This document shows, in pieces, positions 1 to 5,138 of a stretch of DNA of 5,141 nucleotides (position 1 is the first letter of the stretch; the number at the start of each line of letters is the position of its first letter). The stretch covers positions 1 through 5,141 of the forward strand of contig CAKUJB010000083.1 in assembly GCA_934661165.1 (NCBI GenBank). Direction: 5' to 3'. The notes beneath the pieces were generated by a model that did no database searches, had not been told where the DNA came from, and saw nothing but the letters and a program-made list of their open reading frames with translations. Origin of the DNA: an uncultured Microbacteriaceae bacterium (lineage in GTDB: Bacteria; Actinomycetota; Actinomycetes; Actinomycetales; Microbacteriaceae). Both the position numbers and the translations under genes were made by a program.

Positions 1-1
1 G

Positions 2-352
2 AATGCGGTCACCGAGATCCTCGACCGCGCCCGCTTCGACGCGGCCGGACTGCTGCCGGCGATCGTGCAGGAGGAGTCGACCGGTGCGGTCCTCATGCTC
101 GGCTGGATGGACCGGGAAGCGCTGCGTCGGACGCTCACGGAAGGGCGGGCCACCTACTGGAGCCGCTCGCGGCAGGAGTACTGGCGCAAGGGCGACACGA
201 GCGGGCACGTCCAGCTCGTGCGCGCCGCCGCCCTCGACTGCGACTCCGATGCGCTCCTGCTCACCGTCCACCAGGTCGGTCCCGCCTGTCACACGGGCGC
301 GCATGCCTGCTTCGACGTCGATCCGCTCGATCCGGTGCGGGGCGAGGCATGA
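2..352 (+). CDS. hisI: Phosphoribosyl-AMP cyclohydrolase, 5' end outside window
   Basis: This cytosolic enzyme of histidine synthesis opens the adenine ring of phosphoribosyl-AMP. The frame is open from base 2 and contains no start codon before a GTG at 65. That GTG would remove the family's usual N-terminal stretch (here F-D-A-A-G-L-L-P-A-I-V), so the true start lies upstream. Base 1 (g) followed by AAT GCG would fit an ATG beginning just outside the window, giving about 117 residues, but this is a guess. The metal-site signatures are intact: D-C-D-S-D at 236-250 and C-H-T-G-x-x-x-C, with its cysteines at 287-289 and 308-310. In this family the Asp residues bind Mg and the three Cys bind Zn. 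T-Y-W-S-R-S-R-Q-E-Y-W is also typical. This is a stand-alone HisI with no HisE domain. The last four bases overlap the trpE start (ATGA), implying one transcript and translational coupling. Confidence 0.95.
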   Translation, partial: NAVTEILDRARFDAAGLLPAIVQEESTGAVLMLGWMDREALRRTLTEGRATYWSRSRQEYWRKGDTSGHVQLVRAAALDCDSDALLLTVHQVGPACHTGAHACFDVDPLDPVRGEA

Positions 353-1869
353 CGACGACGAGCCGCGCGGACTTCGACGCCGCGATCGCCGCCGGGCACC
401 GGGTCGTGCCGGTCCTCCGCGAGCGCTTCGCCGACGCCGAGACCCCGGTCGGGATCTATCGCAAGCTCGCGCAGGGGCGACCCGGCACCTTCCTCCTCGA
501 GTCCGCGGAGCCCGGCGGGATCTGGTCGCGGTGGTCGTTCGTCGGCGTCGCGACGTTCGGCACGCTCACGGCGCGCGACGACGCGACCGTCTGGGTGCCC
601 GGCGCACTCGACGCGACCCGCGCCCTCGGCGACGCGATCGACCTGCCCCCGCTCGCCGCGCTCGACGCCCTCTACCGCCGCTGGGCGACGCCGCGCGTGC
701 CCGGCCACCCGCCGCTCACGGGCGGCCTCGTCGGCTACATCGGCTGGGACGCGGTCCGGCAGATCGAGCGGCTCCCGCATCGCCCGGAGGTCGACGCCGT
801 CGTCGACGTGCCGGTCCAGTCCTTCGGCCTCGTCTCCGAGATGCTCGCGCTCGACCACCGGCACGGCACCGTCACGCTCATCGCCTCGGTGCTCGGCGAC
901 GGCGACGCGACGCCCGAGGCGCTGTGGGCCGACGCCCAGGCCCGGCTCGACGCGCTCGAGGCGCGCCTCGGCGAGCCGAGCGCGCCGGACGTCGCCGAGA
1001 TCGACCTCGCCGTCGGCGCGACGCCCCGCCACCGCGGCACGCAGGACGACTACGAGGCGATGGTGCGGCGCTCTCGCGAACTCATCCACGACGGCGACGT
1101 CTTCCAGGTCGTGCTGAGCCAGCGCTTCGACCACGACTCGACGGCGGACCCGCTCGACGTCTACCGGGTGCTGCGCGCGCTCAACCCGAGCCCGTACATG
1201 TACCTGCTCTCGCTCGCCGACGCCGACGGCCACCCGTTCTCGGTCGTCGGCTCGAGCCCGGAGGCGCTCGTCAAGGTGACGGAGGGCCGCGCGACGAGCC
1301 ACCCGATCGCCGGCTCCCGGCCGCGCGGCGAGACCCCGGAGCTCGACGACGCGCACGCGGAGGAGCTCCTCCAGGACCCGAAGGAGCGCGCCGAGCACCT
1401 CATGCTCGTCGACCTCGCCCGCAACGACCTCGCGAAGGTCGGCGTCGCCGGCACCGTCGAGCTCACGCAGTTCATGGTCATCGAGCGCTACAGCCACATC
1501 ATGCACATCGTGTCGACCGTCGAGGCGGACCTCCGGGACGATGTGACGCCGATCGACGTCTTCCGCGCGACGTTCCCCGCCGGGACGCTCTCCGGGGCGC
1601 CGAAGCCGCGCGCGCTCGAGATCATCGACGAGCTCGAGCCCGCGGTTCGCGGCGTCTACGGCGGCGTCGTCGGGTACTTCGACCTCGCCGGCGACGCGGA
1701 TCTCGCGATCGCCATCCGCACCACCGTGATCAAGGACGGCGTCGCGACCGTGCAGGCCGGTGCCGGGCTCGTCGCGGACTCCGTGCCGACGACCGAGCAC
1801 ATCGAGACGATGAACAAGGCGGCCGCCCCGCTGCGCGCCGTCGCGATCGCGAACGCGCTGCGGCGGTAG
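349..1869 (+). CDS. trpE: Anthranilate synthase component I
   Basis: With the glutaminase subunit TrpG, this 506-residue cytosolic enzyme converts chorismate to anthranilate, the first committed step to tryptophan. The N-terminal domain (about residues 18-165) carries L-L-E-S at 49-52 and R-W-S-F at 61-64. With N-P-S-P-Y-M at 279-284 these form the tryptophan feedback site in known TrpE proteins, so allosteric inhibition is predicted. The chorismate-binding domain (about 230-500) has P-I-A-G-S-R-P-R-G at 319-327, E-R-A-E-H-L-M-L-V-D-L-A-R-N-D at 346-360, H386 in an M-H-I-V-S motif, F-P-A-G-T-L-S-G-A-P-K-P at 409-420, and a C-terminal D-S-V-P-T-T-E-H-I-E-T-M-N-K-A (477-491). P-I-A-G rather than P-I-K-G favours anthranilate synthase over aminodeoxychorismate synthase. 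Ser replaces the usual Thr in P-I-A-G-T, a conservative change. There is no fused or adjacent trpG. The start overlaps the hisI stop and has no well-spaced Shine-Dalgarno beyond a GGGG at 339-342, so coupled translation is likely. Confidence 0.97.
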   Translation: MTTTSRADFDAAIAAGHRVVPVLRERFADAETPVGIYRKLAQGRPGTFLLESAEPGGIWSRWSFVGVATFGTLTARDDATVWVPGALDATRALGDAIDLPPLAALDALYRRWATPRVPGHPPLTGGLVGYIGWDAVRQIERLPHRPEVDAVVDVPVQSFGLVSEMLALDHRHGTVTLIASVLGDGDATPEALWADAQARLDALEARLGEPSAPDVAEIDLAVGATPRHRGTQDDYEAMVRRSRELIHDGDVFQVVLSQRFDHDSTADPLDVYRVLRALNPSPYMYLLSLADADGHPFSVVGSSPEALVKVTEGRATSHPIAGSRPRGETPELDDAHAEELLQDPKERAEHLMLVDLARNDLAKVGVAGTVELTQFMVIERYSHIMHIVSTVEADLRDDVTPIDVFRATFPAGTLSGAPKPRALEIIDELEPAVRGVYGGVVGYFDLAGDADLAIAIRTTVIKDGVATVQAGAGLVADSVPTTEHIETMNKAAAPLRAVAIANALRR

Positions 1870-1872
1870 CCC

Positions 1873-2085
1873 GTGGACCCGGCACTCGCGATCGGCCTCG
1901 TCGTCGTCGTCGCGGCATTCCTCGGCTGGTGGCTCTGGGCCGCCCGACGGCGTCGCCGGCGCGACCCCGACGGCACCGAGCCGCGAGACGCGTGGGATGC
2001 GCTCAACCGGGGCATCGACCCATCCGAATCCGACCCGCCCGAGCCCGGCGCGGGCGAGCCCGACGGGGCCGAGGGTCCACGCTAG
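1873..2085 (+). CDS. Small single-span membrane protein in the trp operon, unknown function
   Basis: A 70-residue ORF starts at GTG 1873, one codon after the trpE TAG and in the same frame. Residues 4-24 form one hydrophobic segment ending in W-W-L-W (19-22). Six arginines follow at 25-30, which predicts a cytoplasmic C-terminus. The tail is hydrophilic, rich in Asp, Glu, Pro and Gly. Within it, D-A-W-D-A-L-N-R-G-I-D-P-S (39-51) resembles, from memory, the W-x-x-L-x-x-G-x-D-P tail of the actinobacterial 'Trp biosynthesis-associated membrane protein' (TIGR02234/PF09534). That protein usually sits between trpE and trpC but has about 200 residues and several spans. This ORF could be a shortened relative keeping only the last span and tail. 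No good Shine-Dalgarno is visible; coupling to trpE termination would explain translation. Continuous high-GC codon use and a precise fit between neighbours support a real gene. No function can be assigned. Confidence 0.72.
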   Translation: MDPALAIGLVVVVAAFLGWWLWAARRRRRRDPDGTEPRDAWDALNRGIDPSESDPPEPGAGEPDGAEGPR

Positions 2086-2094
2086 ACTGAGGGC
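2083..2094 (+). promoter_or_regulatory. Putative internal leaderless promoter (-10 TAGACT) for the DUF6704-trpCBA segment
   Basis: TAGACT at 2083-2088 fits the actinobacterial -10 consensus TAnnnT. It is followed by exactly six bases and then the ATG at 2095. If transcription began at that A, the last T of the hexamer would sit at -7, as is typical of leaderless transcripts. The only purine-rich element, GAGGG at 2089-2093, lies one base from the ATG and is too close to act as a normal Shine-Dalgarno. The hexamer includes the TAG stop of the preceding ORF. I see no convincing -35 box about 17 bases upstream, which is common for leaderless actinobacterial promoters. It would let the downstream genes be expressed apart from hisI-trpE. 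This is a prediction from pattern and spacing only. Confidence 0.5.
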
Positions 2095-2322
2095 ATGAGC
2101 AACGGCAGTGACCCGGGACACGGCAACTCACCGGCGTCGTGGACGGCGGTGACCGTCATCCTCGTCGCGTTCGTCATCGGGACCTTCGCGTTCTGGTTCG
2201 ACGCGCAGTGGCTCGTCTGGGCGGCCGCGGCGCTCGCCGTCGTCGGCCTGCTCGTCGGCTGGGTCATGAAGGCCATGGGCTACGGCGTCGGCGGCCACAG
2301 GGTCCAGACGAAGTCGCATTGA
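2095..2322 (+). CDS. HGxxPAAW/DUF6704 family small membrane protein
   Basis: This 75-residue protein carries near its N-terminus H-G-N-S-P-A-S-W (residues 9-16), a variant of the H-G-x-x-P-A-A-W signature of a small actinobacterial family (DUF6704) that I recall as usually encoded next to trp genes. Two hydrophobic segments follow at about 17-35 and 38-57, separated by a short F-D-A-Q turn. The basic C-terminus (M-K-A-M-G-Y-G to K-S-H) suggests a two-span hairpin with cytoplasmic ends. Five Trp residues (16, 34, 39, 42, 56) give nearly 7% Trp, against about 1% in the surrounding enzymes. The molecular role of the family is not known to me. The operon position suggests a link to tryptophan metabolism or transport, but that is inference. 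The start is 9 nt after the previous stop; the stop lies 2 nt before the trpC ATG, so trpC translation is probably coupled to it. Confidence 0.9.
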   Translation: MSNGSDPGHGNSPASWTAVTVILVAFVIGTFAFWFDAQWLVWAAAALAVVGLLVGWVMKAMGYGVGGHRVQTKSH

Positions 2323-2324
2323 CC

Positions 2325-3116
2325 ATGCTCGCCGCCCTGCTCGCCGGGGCGCTCGAGGACGCCGCCGCGCGCCGCGTCGACGCGCCGCTGTCGGCCGTCG
2401 AGCGACATGCCCTCGCGATGCCGCCCGCGATCGACGCCGCCGCGGCCCTCGCGCCGCGCGAGACGATCCACGTCATCGCCGAGATCAAGCGCGCGTCGCC
2501 CTCACGCGGCGCCCTCGCCGACATCCCGGAGCCGAGCACGCTCGCCCGGGAGTACGCCTTCGGCGGCGCCTCCGCGATCTCCGTCCTCACCGAGGAGCGC
2601 CGCTTCGGCGGCTCGCTCCGCGACCTCCGCGAGGTCCGTGAGGCCGTCGAGACGCCGTTGCTGCGCAAGGACTTCATCGGCGAGGAGTACCAGATCCTCG
2701 AGGCGCGGGCCGCCGGCGCCGACCTCGTCCTCCTCATCGTCGCGTCCCTCGAGCAGCGCCTACTCGCGCGGCTCCACGACTTCGCCCGCGAGCTCGGCAT
2801 GACGCCGCTCGTCGAGACGCACTCGGCCGAGGAGCTCTCCCGCGCCGCCGACGTCGGCGCGCAGGTCATCGGCGTGAATGCGCGGGATCTGCGCACCTTC
2901 GAGCTCGACCGCGAGCTGTTCGGCCGACTCGCGGACCACTTCCCCGAGGGCGCCGTGAAGATCGCGGAGTCCGCGGTCCACTCGGTCGAGGACGTCGTCG
3001 CATACCGCGCCGCGGGGGCGGACGTCGTCCTCGTCGGCGAGGCGCTCGTGACCGGGGGCGATCCGGCGGCGGCCGTCAGCGCATTCATCGAGGCGACCGC
3101 GACCGAGGAGGCGTGA
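2325..3116 (+). CDS. trpC: Indole-3-glycerol phosphate synthase
   Basis: This 263-residue single-domain TIM barrel decarboxylates and cyclises carboxyphenylamino-deoxyribulose phosphate to indole-3-glycerol phosphate in the cytosol. The length matches stand-alone TrpC proteins; no TrpF domain is fused. Active-site motifs appear in order: I-A-E-I-K-R-A-S-P-S-R-G at 51-62 (catalytic E53 and K55), L-T-E at 88-90 with F-G-G-S at 94-97, L-R-K-D-F at 113-117 (catalytic K115), V-E-T-H-S at 163-167, G-V-N-A-R-D-L at 183-189, A-E-S at 213-215, and the phosphate-binding V-L-V-G-E-A-L at 235-241. The residue after E-S is Ala where many bacteria have Gly. The ATG at 2325 gives the usual M-L-A-x-L-x-x-G-A-L-E-D-A start. 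A TTG at 2319 would add two residues but is less likely. No Shine-Dalgarno is obvious and the gap to the previous stop is only 2 nt, so coupling is expected. The protein contains no Trp. Confidence 0.97.
   Translation: MLAALLAGALEDAAARRVDAPLSAVERHALAMPPAIDAAAALAPRETIHVIAEIKRASPSRGALADIPEPSTLAREYAFGGASAISVLTEERRFGGSLRDLREVREAVETPLLRKDFIGEEYQILEARAAGADLVLLIVASLEQRLLARLHDFARELGMTPLVETHSAEELSRAADVGAQVIGVNARDLRTFELDRELFGRLADHFPEGAVKIAESAVHSVEDVVAYRAAGADVVLVGEALVTGGDPAAAVSAFIEATATEEA
3106..3111 (+). promoter_or_regulatory. Ribosome binding site of trpB (AGGAGG), decides its start
   Basis: A perfect AGGAGG lies inside the last codons of trpC. It is 4 nt from the ATG at 3116 but only 1 nt from the alternative in-frame GTG at 3113. 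The spacing favours ATG 3116, which overlaps the trpC TGA by one base (TGATG). It is the strongest Shine-Dalgarno in the window, in line with the usual need for plentiful TrpB. Confidence 0.75.
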
Positions 3117-4336
3117 TGGGACTGCGTGACGAGTACGGACCGTTCTTCGGCGACTACGGCGGGCGGTTCATGCCGGAGTCGCTCATCGAGGCGATCGACG
3201 AGATCGCCGCGGCGTACGACGACCTCAAGGCCGACCCGGCCTTCCACGCGGAGCTCGGCGAGCTGCACCGCAGCTACACGGGCCGCCCCTCGATCATCAC
3301 CGAGGCGCCGCGGTTCGCGCAGCACGCGGCGGGCGCCCGCATCCTCCTCAAGCGCGAGGACCTCAACCACACGGGCTCGCACAAGATCAACAACGTGCTC
3401 GGCCAGGCGCTCCTCACCCGTCGGCTCGGCAAGACCCGCGTCATCGCGGAGACCGGCGCGGGCCAGCACGGCGTCGCGACGGCGACCGCCGCCGCGCTCT
3501 TCGGCATGGACTGCACGATCTACATGGGCGAGGTCGACACCGAGCGCCAGGCGCTCAACGTCGCCCGCATGCGGCTGCTCGGCGCCGAGGTCGTCCCCGT
3601 GCGCACCGGCTCGCGGACGCTCAAGGACGCGATCAACGAGGCGTTCCGGGACTGGGTGACGAACGTCGCGACGACGAACTACGTCTTCGGCACCGCCGCG
3701 GGCCCGCACCCGTTCCCCGCGCTCGTCCGCGACCTGCAGAAGATCATCGGCGAGGAGGCCCGCGAGCAGGTGCTCGCCGCGACGGGTGCCCTCCCGGCCG
3801 CGGTCGTCGCGTGCGTCGGCGGCGGGTCGAACGCGATCGGCATCTTCGACGCCTTCCTCGACGACGCGGACGTGCGTCTCTACGGGATCGAGGCCGCGGG
3901 CGACGGCATCGACACGAAGCGGCACGCCGCCTCGATCGAGCGCGGTCGGCCGGGCATCCTGCACGGCGCCCGCACGTACGTGCTGCAGAACGAGGACGGC
4001 CAGACGATCGAGTCGCACTCGATCTCGGCGGGTCTCGACTATCCGGGCGTCGGCCCCGAGCACGCGTGGCTCGCCGACATCGGCCGCGCCGAGTACCTGC
4101 CGGCGACGGACACGGAGGCCATGGACGCGCTGCGGCTGCTGTCCCGCACGGAGGGCATCATCCCGGCGATCGAGTCCGCGCACGCCCTCGCGGGCGCGCT
4201 CCGGCTCGCGCCGCAGCTCGTCGCCGAGCGCGGCGAGGGCGCCGTCATCCTCGTCAACCTCTCGGGCCGCGGCGACAAGGACATGGAGACCGCCGGGAAG
4301 TGGTTCGGTCTCCTCGACGGGCAGGAGCAAGCATGA
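3116..4336 (+). CDS. trpB: Tryptophan synthase beta subunit
   Basis: This 406-residue PLP enzyme condenses indole with L-serine to give tryptophan, within the alpha2-beta2 tryptophan synthase complex. It is a canonical TrpB1-type protein. The N-terminus has G-D-Y-G-G-R-F-M-P-E (12-21). K-R-E-D-L-N-H-T-G-S-H-K-I-N-N (79-93) contains the PLP lysine K90. A-E-T-G-A-G-Q-H-G-V-A (111-121) contains the catalytic E112. G-G-G-S-N-A (235-240) binds the PLP phosphate, E353 lies near the cofactor ring, and N-L-S-G-R-G-D-K-D (381-389) supplies S383 to the pyridine nitrogen. All expected residues are present and the length is normal. The ATG at 3116 is preferred over GTG 3113 because of the well-spaced AGGAGG and the TGATG junction with trpC. 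The 3' end overlaps trpA by four bases (ATGA), matching the equimolar need for the two subunits. Confidence 0.98.
   Translation: MGLRDEYGPFFGDYGGRFMPESLIEAIDEIAAAYDDLKADPAFHAELGELHRSYTGRPSIITEAPRFAQHAAGARILLKREDLNHTGSHKINNVLGQALLTRRLGKTRVIAETGAGQHGVATATAAALFGMDCTIYMGEVDTERQALNVARMRLLGAEVVPVRTGSRTLKDAINEAFRDWVTNVATTNYVFGTAAGPHPFPALVRDLQKIIGEEAREQVLAATGALPAAVVACVGGGSNAIGIFDAFLDDADVRLYGIEAAGDGIDTKRHAASIERGRPGILHGARTYVLQNEDGQTIESHSISAGLDYPGVGPEHAWLADIGRAEYLPATDTEAMDALRLLSRTEGIIPAIESAHALAGALRLAPQLVAERGEGAVILVNLSGRGDKDMETAGKWFGLLDGQEQA
4323..4327 (+). promoter_or_regulatory. Ribosome binding site of trpA (AGGAG)
   Basis: AGGAG within the last codons of trpB lies 5 nt before the ATG at 4333. It supports that start over the in-frame GTG at 4300, which has no comparable upstream motif and would add 11 residues, most of them basic or small. 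Confidence 0.7.
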
Positions 4337-5103
4337 ATGCGCGGGATGCGTCCGCCGGTCCCCGCCTGATCGGCTACCTGCCGGTCGGGTACCCGCACCT
4401 CGAGGGCTCGATCGATGCGGCCGTCGCGCTCGTCGAGCACGGCGTCGAGGGCATCGAGCTCGGCGTCCCATACTCCGACCCCGTCATGGACGGCCCGGTC
4501 ATCCAGGAGGCGACGCAGTTCGCGCTCGACGCGGGCTTCCGCCTCCGCCACGTCTTCGAGGCGATCCGGGGCATCCGGGGCCGCGGGGTCACGGCGCCGA
4601 TCTGGGTCATGACGTACTGGAACCCCGTCGTGCAGTACGGCGTCGACCGCTTCGCGGACGAGCTGAAGGCGGCGGGCGCGCAGGGCCTCATCACCCCCGA
4701 CATCACGCCGGACGCCGCGGACGACTGGATCGCCGCGAGCGAACGCACGGGCCTCGATCGGATCTTCCTCGCCGCGCCGAGCTCGACCGACGAGCGCCTC
4801 CGGATGATCGTCGAGGCGAGCCGCGGCTGGATCTACGCGGTCTCGACCATGGGCGTCACGGGCACGCGCGAGGACGTCGACCAGGCGGCCCGCTCGCTCG
4901 TGGCCCGGCTCCGGGCCGCGGGGGCCGAGCGCATTCATGTCGGCATCGGCATCTCGACCGCCGAGCAGGTCGCGGAGGTCCTCGACTACGCCGACGGCGC
5001 GATCGTCGGCTCCGCCATCGTCCGCGCGATCATCGACGAGCGCGAGGCCGGCGCCGCGGCGGTCGCGCAGCGGCTCGCGGAGGGGCTGCCCGGCCGGTCC
5101 TGA
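4333..5103 (+). CDS. trpA: Tryptophan synthase alpha subunit
   Basis: This 256-residue TIM barrel cleaves indole-3-glycerol phosphate to indole and glyceraldehyde 3-phosphate, and passes indole through the complex tunnel to TrpB. The catalytic pair is present: E42 in I-E-L-G-V-P-Y-S-D-P (41-50) and D53 in M-D-G-P (52-55), matching Salmonella Glu49 and Asp60. Y168 matches Tyr175. The flexible loop G-V-T-G (174-177) holds T176, matching Thr183. Phosphate binding uses G-I-G-I-S (204-208) and V-G-S-A (225-228). The constant offset shows an N-terminus about seven residues shorter than the Salmonella protein: only ten residues precede R-L-I-G-Y-L-P-V-G-Y-P, so the first helix may be missing or reduced. 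The ATG at 4333 has a well-spaced AGGAG and overlaps the trpB stop (ATGA). It is the last trp gene in the cluster. Confidence 0.97.
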   Translation: MNARDASAGPRLIGYLPVGYPHLEGSIDAAVALVEHGVEGIELGVPYSDPVMDGPVIQEATQFALDAGFRLRHVFEAIRGIRGRGVTAPIWVMTYWNPVVQYGVDRFADELKAAGAQGLITPDITPDAADDWIAASERTGLDRIFLAAPSSTDERLRMIVEASRGWIYAVSTMGVTGTREDVDQAARSLVARLRAAGAERIHVGIGISTAEQVAEVLDYADGAIVGSAIVRAIIDEREAGAAAVAQRLAEGLPGRS

Positions 5104-5107
5104 CCGG
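5094..5107 (+). repeat. Short inverted repeat spanning the trpA stop
   Basis: CCGGTC at 5094-5099 and GACCGG at 5102-5107 are perfect inverted copies separated by CT. As RNA this would be a 5-bp stem with a 4-nt loop, centred at the trpA TGA. No run of T follows, so it is not a convincing intrinsic terminator. It could be a weak hairpin, a protein-binding palindrome, or chance in GC-rich DNA. Confidence 0.3.
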
Positions 5108-5126
5108 AGCAGTGGCCGACGGCGTC

Positions 5127-5138
5127 TAGGATCGCTAC
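5127..5138 (+). promoter_or_regulatory. Putative leaderless promoter (-10 TAGGAT) for the gene after trpA
   Basis: TAGGAT at 5127-5132 matches TAnnnT and is followed by exactly six bases and a GTG at 5139, the same geometry as the element at 2083. The last T falls at -7 if transcription starts at the G of GTG. No Shine-Dalgarno lies between the hexamer and the GTG. CTGACC at 5100-5105 loosely resembles a -35 box, but the 21-nt spacer is too long. Transcription of the next gene may therefore be independent of trpA. Confidence 0.5.

Noticed and set aside
1303..1329. Ser in place of Thr in the TrpE P-I-A-G-T motif as a sign of altered specificity
   Set aside because: A conservative change that I believe is common in related actinobacterial TrpE proteins; all other catalytic motifs are intact.
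1898..1912. Five TCG triplets in a row as a phase-variable microsatellite
   Set aside because: It encodes part of a Val run in the membrane segment with favoured GTC codons. Length changes would be in frame, and five units is unremarkable at this GC content.
1939..1970. Possible attenuator hairpins just after the TGG cluster
   Set aside because: Several GC-rich stems can be drawn (for example CGGCG-T-CGCCG at 1948-1958), but Arg-codon runs always pair like this. There is no T-run and no clear pair of mutually exclusive stems.
2041..2062. GAGCCCG direct repeat and GCCCG/CGGGC stem before the DUF6704 gene as a terminator
   Set aside because: Low-complexity Glu/Pro/Gly codons, a short stem and no T-tract.
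3..2090. 695-codon plus-strand frame beginning at ATG 3
   Set aside because: It is out of frame with hisI and trpE and yields an Arg/Pro-rich chain; both real genes are certain from their motifs.
289..2121. 610-codon open frame on the minus strand across hisI, trpE and the small ORF
   Set aside because: It is a shadow of GC-rich codon use: the product is a low-complexity Arg/Ala/Glu/Asp-rich chain with no recognisable domain, lying opposite well-identified genes.
2319..2321. TTG as an alternative trpC start
   Set aside because: It is in frame but overlaps the previous stop and adds only two residues; the ATG at 2325 matches the family N-terminus.
2264..4471. 735-codon open frame on the minus strand across trpC and trpB
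   Set aside because: Same artefact. The composition is Arg/Ala/Ser-rich and the frame runs opposite conserved TrpC and TrpB catalytic motifs.
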